In this document: piece by piece, positions 5,795 to 12,193 of the stretch
Numbering within the stretch: position 1 is the stretch's first letter
Layout: every line of letters starts with the position of its first letter
Assembly (NCBI GenBank): GCA_905201685.1
Contig: CAJKOW010000051.1
Coordinates: forward strand, 1-12,193
Reading direction: 5' to 3'
DNA length: 12,193 bases
DNA from: an uncultured Bacteroides sp.
GTDB lineage: Bacteria > Bacteroidota > Bacteroidia > Bacteroidales > Bacteroidaceae
Position numbers and translations under genes: made by a program
The notes under the pieces: generated by a model
Databases searched by the model: none
Told to the model about the DNA's origin: nothing
What the model saw: the letters and a program-made list of their open reading frames with translations, nothing else

Positions 5795-6697
5795 TTATTT
5801 CCCTTTCAGTTTGTCGAATCCTTCTCCATACACACCGATGACTGAACTTTGTGAGATGAAGGCGTTGGGATCGATGTCTTTTACCAAGCGGAATATTTCG
5901 ACGGATTGACGTTTATAGGCCAGTACGACCAGTACTTTTACGTTTCCCTTACTGTACCATCCGGTTCCGTCGAGTACCGTTACACCACGATGGGTATCCT
6001 TGGTTATGCGGTCGGCAATCTTTTCGTATTCTTTCGAAAAGATGAGGAACTGTACTGACTGACGGGCACTGTTTACGATATAATCGAGTACAAAGCCAAT
6101 GACGAACAGTGTGACGAATCCGAATATAACGCGGCGCCAGTCGTGGAAGATGAAATAACAGGATCCGATGATAATGACATCACAAGCCATAATCATACGT
6201 CCCAACGTCACGTCGCGATACTTGTTGATAATGGCTGCGATGATATCCGTTCCACCGGTACTTCCGTTACAGTTGAATACCACTCCCAATCCTACGCCAC
6301 ACATGGTAGCGCCAATAAGGCAGGCCATAAAGTCCTGTCCCGGTCCCAAAATTTGCGGGAAGGTACCGTCGGGATTCTTCACCAACCATTGGAAGAACTC
6401 CAACAGTATGGTCAGCATAAAGATGGCATAAGTGGTCTTTATGCTGAACTTGGGACCTAATATTTTGATGGCAAAAGTCATCAGTACAGCATTGATGAGG
6501 AAGTATGAATACTGGATGGGAAATCCCGTGGCATAGTAGATGATGGCTCCGATACCCGTAGTTCCTCCGGTTGTAATCTGGTAAGGCAGCAGGAAAGCTG
6601 CCCATGCCAGAGAATAACTGATAAGTCCGAGGGTAATCATGATATAGTCCCTCAATTCCCTTATCAATTCAGATTTGCTTGGTTTACTGATATGCAT
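5795..6697 (-). CDS. YitT family membrane protein (DUF161 + DUF2179)
   Basis: This 300-residue inner-membrane protein has a short basic N-terminus and about six hydrophobic segments (near 18-38, 62-80, 89-107, 122-142, 168-185, 190-207). Glycine-rich motifs recur in the two membrane halves (TTGGTTGIGA near 42-51 and NGSTGGTDIIA near 144-154), which shows an internal duplication. A soluble C-terminal domain of DUF2179 type follows at about 225-290 (HRGVTVLDGTGWYSKG). The family is widespread in Firmicutes and Bacteroidota; its transported substrate, if any, is not established. It begins 12 nt after the leuS stop and is therefore probably translated from the leuS message. The tight spacing suggests shared expression rather than shared function. 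Confidence 0.92.
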   Translation of the reverse strand: MHISKPSKSELIRELRDYIMITLGLISYSLAWAAFLLPYQITTGGTTGIGAIIYYATGFPIQYSYFLINAVLMTFAIKILGPKFSIKTTYAIFMLTILLEFFQWLVKNPDGTFPQILGPGQDFMACLIGATMCGVGLGVVFNCNGSTGGTDIIAAIINKYRDVTLGRMIMACDVIIIGSCYFIFHDWRRVIFGFVTLFVIGFVLDYIVNSARQSVQFLIFSKEYEKIADRITKDTHRGVTVLDGTGWYSKGNVKVLVVLAYKRQSVEIFRLVKDIDPNAFISQSSVIGVYGEGFDKLKGK

Positions 6698-6709
6698 AGG
6701 CTTATTGAA

Positions 6710-9568
6710 TTATTTCACTACAACGTTCACAATCTTCTTCGGCACCACAATGACTTTCATTACCGACTTGCCTTCCATCCACTTGGCCGAGCGTTCATCG
6801 GCCAATACAGCAGCTTGAATGGTTTCAGAAGTTGCATCTGTAGGAAATTCCATGTTGAAACGGGCTTTTCCGTTGAAGGAGATGGTGTAGTTCACGCTGC
6901 TTTCCACCAGATATTCTTCGTTGTAGGCCGGCCAGTGGGCATCGCACACCGAACCTGTATTGCCCAGTGTCTCCCACAATTCTTCGCAGACGTGGGGAGC
7001 AAAAGGTGCGAGTGTTACAATCAGTTGGTTCAGAATTTCTTTTTTGTAGCACTTCAGTGCTGCCAGTTCGTTGACGCAGATCATGAACGCACTGATGCTG
7101 GTGTTGTACGAGAAGGTTTCGATGTCGCCCGTTACCTTTTTGATAAGCTTGTGCAGGGACTTCAGTTCGTCTTTGTTGGCTGCTTCGTTCGTAACCTGAT
7201 AATTTCCTGAACGGTCGTAGAACAGTGCCCAAAACTTCTTTAGGAAGCGGTGTACACCGTCGATACCATTTGTATCCCATGGTTTGGATTGCTCTACAGG
7301 GCCGAGGAACATCTCGTACATGCGCAGTGTGTCGGCACCGTATTTCTCGACAATCATGTCGGGGTTTACAACGTTGAACATCGACTTCGACATTTTTTCT
7401 ACTGCCCAGCCGCAGATGTATTTACCGTCTTCAAGGATAAATTCAGCGTTGTTATATTCCGGACGCCATGCCTTGAAGGCTTCCACATCGAGGATGTCAT
7501 TCGATACGATATTCACATCCACGTGGAGTGGGGTAGTGTCGTACTGGTCTTTCAGGCCCAGTGATACAAAAGTATTGGTATCCTTGATACGATATACGAA
7601 GTTGCTTCGTCCTTGAATCATACCCTGGTTTACCAGTTTCTGGAAGGGTTCTTCGACAACGGAGATACCCAGATCGTGCAGGAACTTGTTCCAGAAGCGC
7701 GAGTAGATGAGGTGGCCGGTGGCATGTTCCGTACCGCCTACGTAGAGGTCAACATTGCGCCAGTATTCGTCGGCTTCTTTCGAAACTAGTGCCGTATGAT
7801 TGCGCGGATCCATGTAGCGCAGATAGTAGGCGCTGGAGCCTGCAAAGCCCGGCATGGTATTCAGTTCGAGCGGGAAGACAGTTTGGTTGTCAATCTTGCT
7901 GTTTTCTACTACACAGTTGTTCACCATGTCCCACGCCCATTTGGTGGCATGACCCAACGGCGGTTCGCCTGTTTCGGTAGGCAGGAACTTGGCTACTTCG
8001 GGCAATTCCAACGGCAGGCAGCTTTCGGGAATCATGTAGGGCATGTTGTCCTTATAGTAAACAGGGAACGGTTCGCCCCAGTAACGCTGGCGGCTGAAAA
8101 TGGCGTCGCGCAAACGGTAGTTCACCTTGACACGACCCAAGTGATGTTCCTTGACGTATTTCTTGGTAGCGGCGATGGCTTCCTTGATGGTGAGTCCGTT
8201 CAGATTCAGTTGACAAGTTGACGAGTTGACAAGTTGGCCAGTCTCGTTAATTGTTCTCGGAGAGTTGCAGACAATACCTTCCTTGGCATCGAAGCTCTCT
8301 TCGCTTACGTCGCAACCTTCGACCAGCGGACGGATTTCCAGACCGAAATGTTTTGCAAAGGCGTAGTCGCGAGAGTCGTGTGCAGGTACTGCCATGATGG
8401 CACCTGTACCGTATCCGGCCAGTACGTAATCGCTGATCCAGATGGGCACTGCCTCGCCTGTGAAAGGATTGATGGCATACGAACCCGAGAAGACACCGCT
8501 TACGCTGCGGTCGCTGATGCGTTCGCGCTCGGTGCGTTTCTTGGTGCGATCCAGATAAGCTTCTACGTTGGCCTTTTGGGCTTCGGTGGTAACTTGCGGA
8601 ACCAGTTCGCTTTCGGGAGCTAATACCATAAAGGTAACACCGAACATGGTATCGGCACGGGTGGTGAAGATGGTGAATTCCAAATCGCTGTCTTTCACCT
8701 TGAATTGTACTTCGGTACCTTCCGAGCGGCCAATCCAGTTGCGCTGTGTTTCTTTCAGTGAGTCGGTCCAGTCAATGGTTTCCAGTCCGTCGAGCAGACG
8801 TTGGGCGTAGGCCGACACGCGCAGACACCATTGGCGCATCTTCTTCTGAACGACGGGATAACCACCACGTTCCGATACACCATCTACTACTTCGTCGTTG
8901 GCCAGCACGGTACCCAGTTGCGGACACCAGTTCACCATGGTCTCGCCCAAGTAGGCGATGCGGTAGTTCATCAATGTTTCCTGTTGCTGTTTTTCGCTCA
9001 TGGCTTTCCACTGTTCGGCGGTGAAGCTGAGTTCTTCGCTGCAAGCTACGTCGAGTCCTTCGGTACCTTTAGTCTCGAAAGACTTGATTAAAGTACTGAT
9101 GGGCTGCGCTTTTTTCAGGGCATTGTCGTAGTAGCTCTGGAACATCTGCTGGAAAGCCCATTGTGTCCAGTGGTAGTATTCGGGGTCGCAAGTGCGTATT
9201 TCTCGACTCCAGTCGAAGGAGAAGCCTATCTTGTCCAACTGCTCGCGATAGCGGTTGATGTTGTTGACGGTGGTGATGGCCGGGTGTTGTCCGGTCTGTA
9301 TGGCATACTGTTCGGCAGGGAGTCCGTAAGCGTCATATCCCATGGGATTCAGTACGTTGAAACCTTGCAGGCGTTTGTAGCGGGCGTAGATGTCCGAAGC
9401 GATGTAGCCTAACGGGTGTCCTACGTGCAGACCGGCACCGCTGGGGTAAGGGAACATGTTCAGTACATAGAATTTCTGTTTCGTATCGTCTTCCGTTACT
9501 TGATAGGTTTTGTTCTCTACCCATCGTTTTTGCCACTTCTTTTCAATCTCCCTGAAATTGTATTCCAT
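6710..9568 (-). CDS. leuS: Leucyl-tRNA synthetase
   Basis: This class Ia synthetase charges tRNA-Leu with leucine in the cytoplasm. The 952-residue protein is complete: class I HIGH-type motif HVGH at 48-51, KMSKS at 725-729, and a CP1 editing domain containing FTTRADTMFGVTFM (301-314) and GTGAIMAVPAHDSRD (387-401). A segment near 157-205 (from STLIKSFETKGTEG onward) looks like a lineage-specific extension of the Bacteroidota enzyme. The start MEYNFREIEKKWQ is the usual N-terminus of bacterial LeuRS. Residues 445-454 (QLVNSSTCQL) are encoded by an 8-bp tandem repeat, described separately; catalytic motifs are untouched. It is the first gene of the leftward cluster with the yitT-like gene and rdgB. 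A consensus -7 box lies 81 nt upstream. I see no T-box leader. Confidence 0.97.
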   Translation of the reverse strand: MEYNFREIEKKWQKRWVENKTYQVTEDDTKQKFYVLNMFPYPSGAGLHVGHPLGYIASDIYARYKRLQGFNVLNPMGYDAYGLPAEQYAIQTGQHPAITTVNNINRYREQLDKIGFSFDWSREIRTCDPEYYHWTQWAFQQMFQSYYDNALKKAQPISTLIKSFETKGTEGLDVACSEELSFTAEQWKAMSEKQQQETLMNYRIAYLGETMVNWCPQLGTVLANDEVVDGVSERGGYPVVQKKMRQWCLRVSAYAQRLLDGLETIDWTDSLKETQRNWIGRSEGTEVQFKVKDSDLEFTIFTTRADTMFGVTFMVLAPESELVPQVTTEAQKANVEAYLDRTKKRTERERISDRSVSGVFSGSYAINPFTGEAVPIWISDYVLAGYGTGAIMAVPAHDSRDYAFAKHFGLEIRPLVEGCDVSEESFDAKEGIVCNSPRTINETGQLVNSSTCQLNLNGLTIKEAIAATKKYVKEHHLGRVKVNYRLRDAIFSRQRYWGEPFPVYYKDNMPYMIPESCLPLELPEVAKFLPTETGEPPLGHATKWAWDMVNNCVVENSKIDNQTVFPLELNTMPGFAGSSAYYLRYMDPRNHTALVSKEADEYWRNVDLYVGGTEHATGHLIYSRFWNKFLHDLGISVVEEPFQKLVNQGMIQGRSNFVYRIKDTNTFVSLGLKDQYDTTPLHVDVNIVSNDILDVEAFKAWRPEYNNAEFILEDGKYICGWAVEKMSKSMFNVVNPDMIVEKYGADTLRMYEMFLGPVEQSKPWDTNGIDGVHRFLKKFWALFYDRSGNYQVTNEAANKDELKSLHKLIKKVTGDIETFSYNTSISAFMICVNELAALKCYKKEILNQLIVTLAPFAPHVCEELWETLGNTGSVCDAHWPAYNEEYLVESSVNYTISFNGKARFNMEFPTDATSETIQAAVLADERSAKWMEGKSVMKVIVVPKKIVNVVVK
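8208..8236 (-). repeat. Three-copy 8-bp tandem repeat inside leuS
   Basis: On the coding strand the units are CAACTTGT (8236-8229), CAACTCGT (8228-8221) and CAACTTGT (8220-8213), then a partial CAACT. Three octamers make 24 nt, so the leuS frame is kept, and each unit is read in a different phase, giving QLVNSSTC (residues 445-452). The segment sits between the editing-domain motifs and the conserved LNGLTIKEAI region, probably in a surface loop. Confidence 0.85.
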
Positions 9569-9600
9569 ACTGATAGATATTAATAATTTGTTGAAAACGT

Positions 9601-9656
9601 GTTTATAAACTTCTTGTTTCGGTTTATATGTGTGTTAATAAACCGTTGCAAATTTA
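9601..9656 (-). promoter_or_regulatory. leuS promoter with ATAAAC dyads
   Basis: The -7 box TAAATTTG (minus strand, 9656-9649) matches TAnnTTTG and predicts a start near 9640. CGGTTTAT (9620-9627) and ATAAACCG (9638-9645) form an 8-bp inverted repeat across the predicted start, and GTTTATAAAC (9601-9610) is a perfect 10-bp palindrome in the leader. The core ATAAAC thus occurs four times in alternating orientation. No clear -33 box is seen. This may be an operator or a leader hairpin. Confidence 0.45.
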
Positions 9657-9732
9657 CAGGTTTATTTTCAGATTTGCTTATCAAGTGCATAAAAAACATT
9701 GGTTTGAGAGGATAGCCTGGCTACTTTTCTCG

Positions 9733-9740
9733 TAATTTTG
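9733..9740 (+). promoter_or_regulatory. -7 box of the EamA operon promoter
   Basis: TAATTTTG matches TAnnTTTG and places the transcript start about 18-20 nt before the ATG at 9766. A TTTG at 9703-9706 looks like a -33 box but is 26 nt away, longer than the usual 19-21. Transcription diverges from the leuS promoter in the same 197-bp gap. Confidence 0.5.
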
Positions 9741-9765
9741 CACCCCGAAAAGACTGATATTGATT

Positions 9766-10728
9766 ATGGATGTATCAAAAATGAAAGGCCACATTTCGAT
9801 GTTGGCTGCCAACAGCATGTGGGGACTGATGGCCCCGTTGGCAAAGTTTGTGATGATAGGTGGTGCGGTCAGTTCGTTGGTGATGACTGACCTGCGTGTA
9901 TTTGGCGCAATGATTCTTTTCTGGATCTTTTCTTTTTTCCAGAAACCCGAACATGTGGGGCATAAGGATCTGATGAAACTTTTCGGTGCTTCGTTGCTGG
10001 CGATTGTGTTCAATCAGGGCAGTTACATCTTCGGTGTGGGAATGACTTCGCCGGTTGATGCTTCCATCATTACAACCAGTATGCCGCTGATTGCTATGAT
10101 ATTGGCGGCTATTTTCCTGAAAGAACCTATTACGGGTAAGAAGATTCTGGGTATTGCTGTGGGTGCTACGGGTGCATTGTTGCTCATCATGGGCAGTTCG
10201 CAAGCATCGGCTTCGACAGCTGCGAAAGGGGAAAATCCGATTTTGGGTGATTTGTTTGTGTTGCTTGCTCAGTGCAGTTATGCTTTCTACATCGTGCTTT
10301 TCAAAAACTTTGTGGCAAAATACTCGGCCATTACGGTGATGAAGTGGATGTTTACCTATGCTTTCATCTGCCTGTTGCCTTTCTCGTACGACAGTTTGCT
10401 GGCTACCGATTGGCTGGCTCTTGACGGGGCACGAATCGCATCTATTGCCTTTGTGGTAGTTGGAGCTACTTTCCTCAGTTATATTCTGATTATTGTAGGA
10501 CAGAAGAACCTGCGTCCTACCGTGGCAGGTATGTACAACTACATCCAACCGTTGGTGGCTACCATTGTGGCTATCTGTTGGGGAATGGACAGTTTCAATC
10601 TGACGAAGGTGCTTTCTGTCGTGATGATTTTCGGTGGTGTGTGGTTGGTTACTTCGAGTCGCAGCCGTGCCGAGATGGTAGCTTATGAGGCCGAGAAAGA
10701 AGGTAAAAGTCAGGCTGAAGTAAAATAA
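9766..10728 (+). CDS. EamA/DMT-superfamily transporter (first of pair)
   Basis: This 320-residue inner-membrane protein is predicted to have ten transmembrane helices in two EamA repeats (about 10-145 and 160-297). Repeat 1 has the typical motif SPVDASIITTSMPLIAMILA ending in FLKEPIT; repeat 2 has RPTVAGMYNYIQPLVATIVA. The family exports or imports small metabolites such as amino acids and nucleobases; the substrate cannot be read from sequence. A charged tail rich in K and E (about 299-320) is cytoplasmic. ATG 9766 is preferred. An in-frame TTG at 9760 would add two residues and ATG 9781 would remove five. It lies 15 nt upstream of the second EamA gene, so the two are probably one operon. 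Confidence 0.9.
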   Translation: MDVSKMKGHISMLAANSMWGLMAPLAKFVMIGGAVSSLVMTDLRVFGAMILFWIFSFFQKPEHVGHKDLMKLFGASLLAIVFNQGSYIFGVGMTSPVDASIITTSMPLIAMILAAIFLKEPITGKKILGIAVGATGALLLIMGSSQASASTAAKGENPILGDLFVLLAQCSYAFYIVLFKNFVAKYSAITVMKWMFTYAFICLLPFSYDSLLATDWLALDGARIASIAFVVVGATFLSYILIIVGQKNLRPTVAGMYNYIQPLVATIVAICWGMDSFNLTKVLSVVMIFGGVWLVTSSRSRAEMVAYEAEKEGKSQAEVK

Positions 10729-10743
10729 GTATAGGCCTGTATA

Positions 10744-11622
10744 ATGGAGAAAAGCAAGGATTATATCTGGCATCTGATAGCCGTTGTAGTGGTTGGCATC
10801 TGGGGACTGACGTTTATTTCGACCCGTGTGCTGATAGAGAGCGGACTTACTCCGCAGGAGATATTTCTGCTTCGGTTTCTGATAGCTTATATAGGCATCT
10901 GGTTCATCTCACCGCGCAAGCTGTTTTGCAACAACTGGCGCGACGAGGGCTGGATGTTGCTGGCCGGTATGACGGGTGGGTCTATCTATTTCCTGACTGA
11001 AAACACGGCACTCGAAGTGACGCTGACTACGAATGTGGCTTTCATCGTGTGCAGTACGCCGTTGCTGACGTTGCTGCTTTCGCGGCTTTTCTATCGTTCA
11101 GATAAGGCTACATGGAAATTGGCGGCAGGTTCTTTGCTGGCTTTGGCAGGAGTCGGCTTGGTGATTTTCAACGGTAATTTTGTGTTGAAGCTTTCGCCGC
11201 TGGGCGATGTGCTTTCGTTGTCGGCGGCTTTGTGTTGGGCGTTCTACAGTCTGATTATGCGTCGTGTGGGCGACCGTTATTCTACGGTGTTCATCACGCG
11301 CAAGGTGTTTTTCTATGGCCTGCTTACGGTTCTTCCGGCTTTTCTGATACATCCTTGGCAGTTCCCCCTGTCGTCGTTTGCACTTCCTGAGGTGTGGATG
11401 AATCTTCTGTTTCTCAGTGTGCTGGCTTCGCTGGTTTGTTTTTCTGTCTGGAATGTAGTATTGAAACGATTGGGAACCGTCTGTGCTTCCAATTACATTT
11501 ATCTCAATCCTCTTTTCACTTCGGCAGGTTCGCTGCTTTTCCTGGGCGAACCGTTGACTCCTGTTGCTTTACTGGGTGCGGCGTGTGTGCTGTGTGGAGT
11601 CTATCTGGCCGGGAAGAAGTGA
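10744..11622 (+). CDS. EamA/DMT-superfamily transporter (second of pair)
   Basis: This 292-residue inner-membrane protein has about ten hydrophobic segments and two EamA repeats (about 8-142 and 152-290). Motifs include GIWGLTFISTRVLIESG (18-34), ENTALEVTLTTNVAFIVCST (86-105) and, in repeat 2, ASNYIYLNPLFTSAGSLLFL with LGEPLTP at 267-273. It differs clearly in sequence from the preceding EamA protein, so the pair is not a recent duplication. Each protein carries both repeats and could work alone; a heteromeric carrier is possible but only inferred. The substrate is unknown. The gene is followed by a strong terminator. Confidence 0.9.
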   Translation: MEKSKDYIWHLIAVVVVGIWGLTFISTRVLIESGLTPQEIFLLRFLIAYIGIWFISPRKLFCNNWRDEGWMLLAGMTGGSIYFLTENTALEVTLTTNVAFIVCSTPLLTLLLSRLFYRSDKATWKLAAGSLLALAGVGLVIFNGNFVLKLSPLGDVLSLSAALCWAFYSLIMRRVGDRYSTVFITRKVFFYGLLTVLPAFLIHPWQFPLSSFALPEVWMNLLFLSVLASLVCFSVWNVVLKRLGTVCASNYIYLNPLFTSAGSLLFLGEPLTPVALLGAACVLCGVYLAGKK

Positions 11623-11637
11623 GTTGCGGACAAAGTG

Positions 11638-11720
11638 ATTTCTGCCTGATACCGGTTTTGTTCCTTCCTTACAGCATAGGCTTTTGGGGAAGAACCGGCA
11701 TCGGGCAGAAATTCCTTTTT
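11638..11720 (+). terminator. Long intrinsic terminator of the EamA operon
   Basis: Arms 11638-11657 and 11693-11712 pair over 20 bp, with one G-T wobble (11647) and one A-C mismatch (11651). A further CTTCC/GGAAG pairing is possible inside the 35-nt loop. TCCTTTTT follows. In the opposite direction there is no T-run, so it serves only the rightward operon. The length is unusual for a simple terminator, and the arms could derive from a palindromic repeat. Confidence 0.75.
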
Positions 11721-11749
11721 AAGTGGTAAAGTTAAACTTCAGCAGTTTG

Positions 11750-12031
11750 TCAGTTGGCCGGAGCCTTAGGACTCGGTTTGAAATTTTCGACTTGCCGCAG
11801 TATGTATTCCTGTCGGTTTTCGTTCCACACGTAGGTTTTCTTGTCGGTCACCTGTCCCTGTGCGTTGTAGGTGAAGTCCATCTTGAAAAGACGTTTCAGA
11901 TACTTGCCTTCGTTCAGGGTGTAAACTTCTTTGTTGGTCATTCGGTTGCCTTCCATTTTCACATTATATACTAAACTTGAAGCAACGCCTGCGGCCGAAA
12001 TCAGAGCGGTCATGATGAGATTGGTAATCAT
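11750..12031 (-). CDS. DUF3836-like small exported protein
   Basis: This 93-residue protein has a hydrophobic N-terminus (about 1-20, ISAAGVASSLVYN at 11-23), probably a signal sequence, though it lacks the usual basic residues at the start. The mature part has the pattern of the Bacteroidota family DUF3836: VYNVKMEGNRMTNKEVYTLN (21-40), then YNAQGQVTDKKTYVWNENRQ (55-74) with two short repeat-like strands, and a proline-rich tail. No catalytic motif is visible and the function is unknown. Export to the periplasm or envelope is inferred. The start ATG 12031 lies about 50 nt after a predicted transcript start; other starts at M7 or M26 would remove the signal. It is convergent with the EamA operon. 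Confidence 0.75.
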   Translation of the reverse strand: MITNLIMTALISAAGVASSLVYNVKMEGNRMTNKEVYTLNEGKYLKRLFKMDFTYNAQGQVTDKKTYVWNENRQEYILRQVENFKPSPKAPAN

Positions 12032-12086
12032 ATTCGTTTCTATGTTTTATAAGTTAAACTGTTCTTTGTTTCTTGTTTCGATGTTG

Positions 12087-12094
12087 CAAAGGTA
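12087..12094 (-). promoter_or_regulatory. -7 box of the DUF3836-like gene
   Basis: The minus strand reads TACCTTTG, matching TAnnTTTG. It predicts a start near 12080 and a leader of about 50 nt. No clear -33 box is visible upstream. Confidence 0.55.
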
Positions 12095-12193
12095 GGGGAG
12101 AGGATAGGGGATTTCGGTTAAGGCTACGTTAAGCTTAGTGTGTTGTCCTGAAATAGGTTGACTCCATTAGCCGCAAATCATGTAATGAAAATG
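12095..12193. other. Right edge, no recognised gene
   Basis: I see no gene in this piece. The sequence TGTCCTGAAATAGGTTGACT (12144-12163) has the look of a transposon terminus of the kind that starts with TGT, but no matching inverted end or transposase is inside the window, so this is only a remark. Confidence 0.2.

Noticed and set aside
9569..9660. T-box riboswitch for leuS
   Set aside because: The leader is only about 70 nt long and lacks the T-box sequence and specifier-loop architecture.
9760..9765. TTG start for the first EamA gene
   Set aside because: It is possible, but the ATG two codons later is a stronger start and gives an ordinary N-terminus.
9775..10773. 332-codon open frame on the minus strand
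   Set aside because: It is antisense to the first EamA transporter; its composition, rich in H, Q, N and R, is what a reversed membrane-protein gene gives.
1..12193. CRISPR array, tRNA or rRNA genes
   Set aside because: No regularly spaced direct repeats with unique spacers. The 22-bp repeat has no spacers, and no tRNA cloverleaf or rRNA segment was seen.

Overview
The window looks like a chromosomal segment from a Bacteroides-type member of the Bacteroidota. The reasons are Bacteroides-type -7 promoter boxes (TAnnTTTG) upstream of several genes, start codons without recognisable Shine-Dalgarno sequences, a DUF3836-like small exported protein, and a Bacteroidota-looking leucyl-tRNA synthetase. 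Species cannot be fixed from the sequence alone. Most genes are housekeeping, and the less ordinary content lies between or inside genes.

Layout. The left edge (1-553) has no recognisable gene. It holds a 22-bp tandem repeat cut by the window edge, a 19-bp palindrome and a hairpin. Next come a leftward SPOUT/TrmH-family RNA methyltransferase (554-1090) and a divergent gap of nearly 500 bp whose right half is a structured leader for nadA (1577-2515, quinolinate synthase, de novo NAD synthesis). After nadA a terminator hairpin carries a consensus Bacteroides promoter in its loop. That promoter leads into about 235 nt of DNA with several strong nested stems and an intrinsic terminator (2573-2807). 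This is either a free-standing small RNA or an attenuator leader for the following gene, a 733-residue AAA+ protein (2843-5044) with a CbbX/SpoVK-like ATPase domain behind what looks like a degenerate first AAA domain.

A long palindromic repeat (5075-5179) separates this gene from the convergent leftward operon leuS (6710-9568), a YitT-family membrane protein (5795-6697) and rdgB (5188-5766, house-cleaning nucleotide pyrophosphatase). leuS contains exactly three copies of an 8-bp tandem repeat, 24 nt in all, so the reading frame is kept. Divergent from leuS is a two-gene rightward operon of EamA/DMT-type transporters (9766-10728, 10744-11622) ending in a long intrinsic terminator. A leftward DUF3836-like gene (11750-12031) follows, and the last 160 bp hold its promoter and no recognisable gene.

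The genes do not form one pathway. The best candidates for something undescribed are the structured RNA at 2573-2807, the nadA leader with competing pairings at 1388-1521, and the two-module AAA+ protein. All RNA structures were found by eye and have not been tested by folding or covariation.
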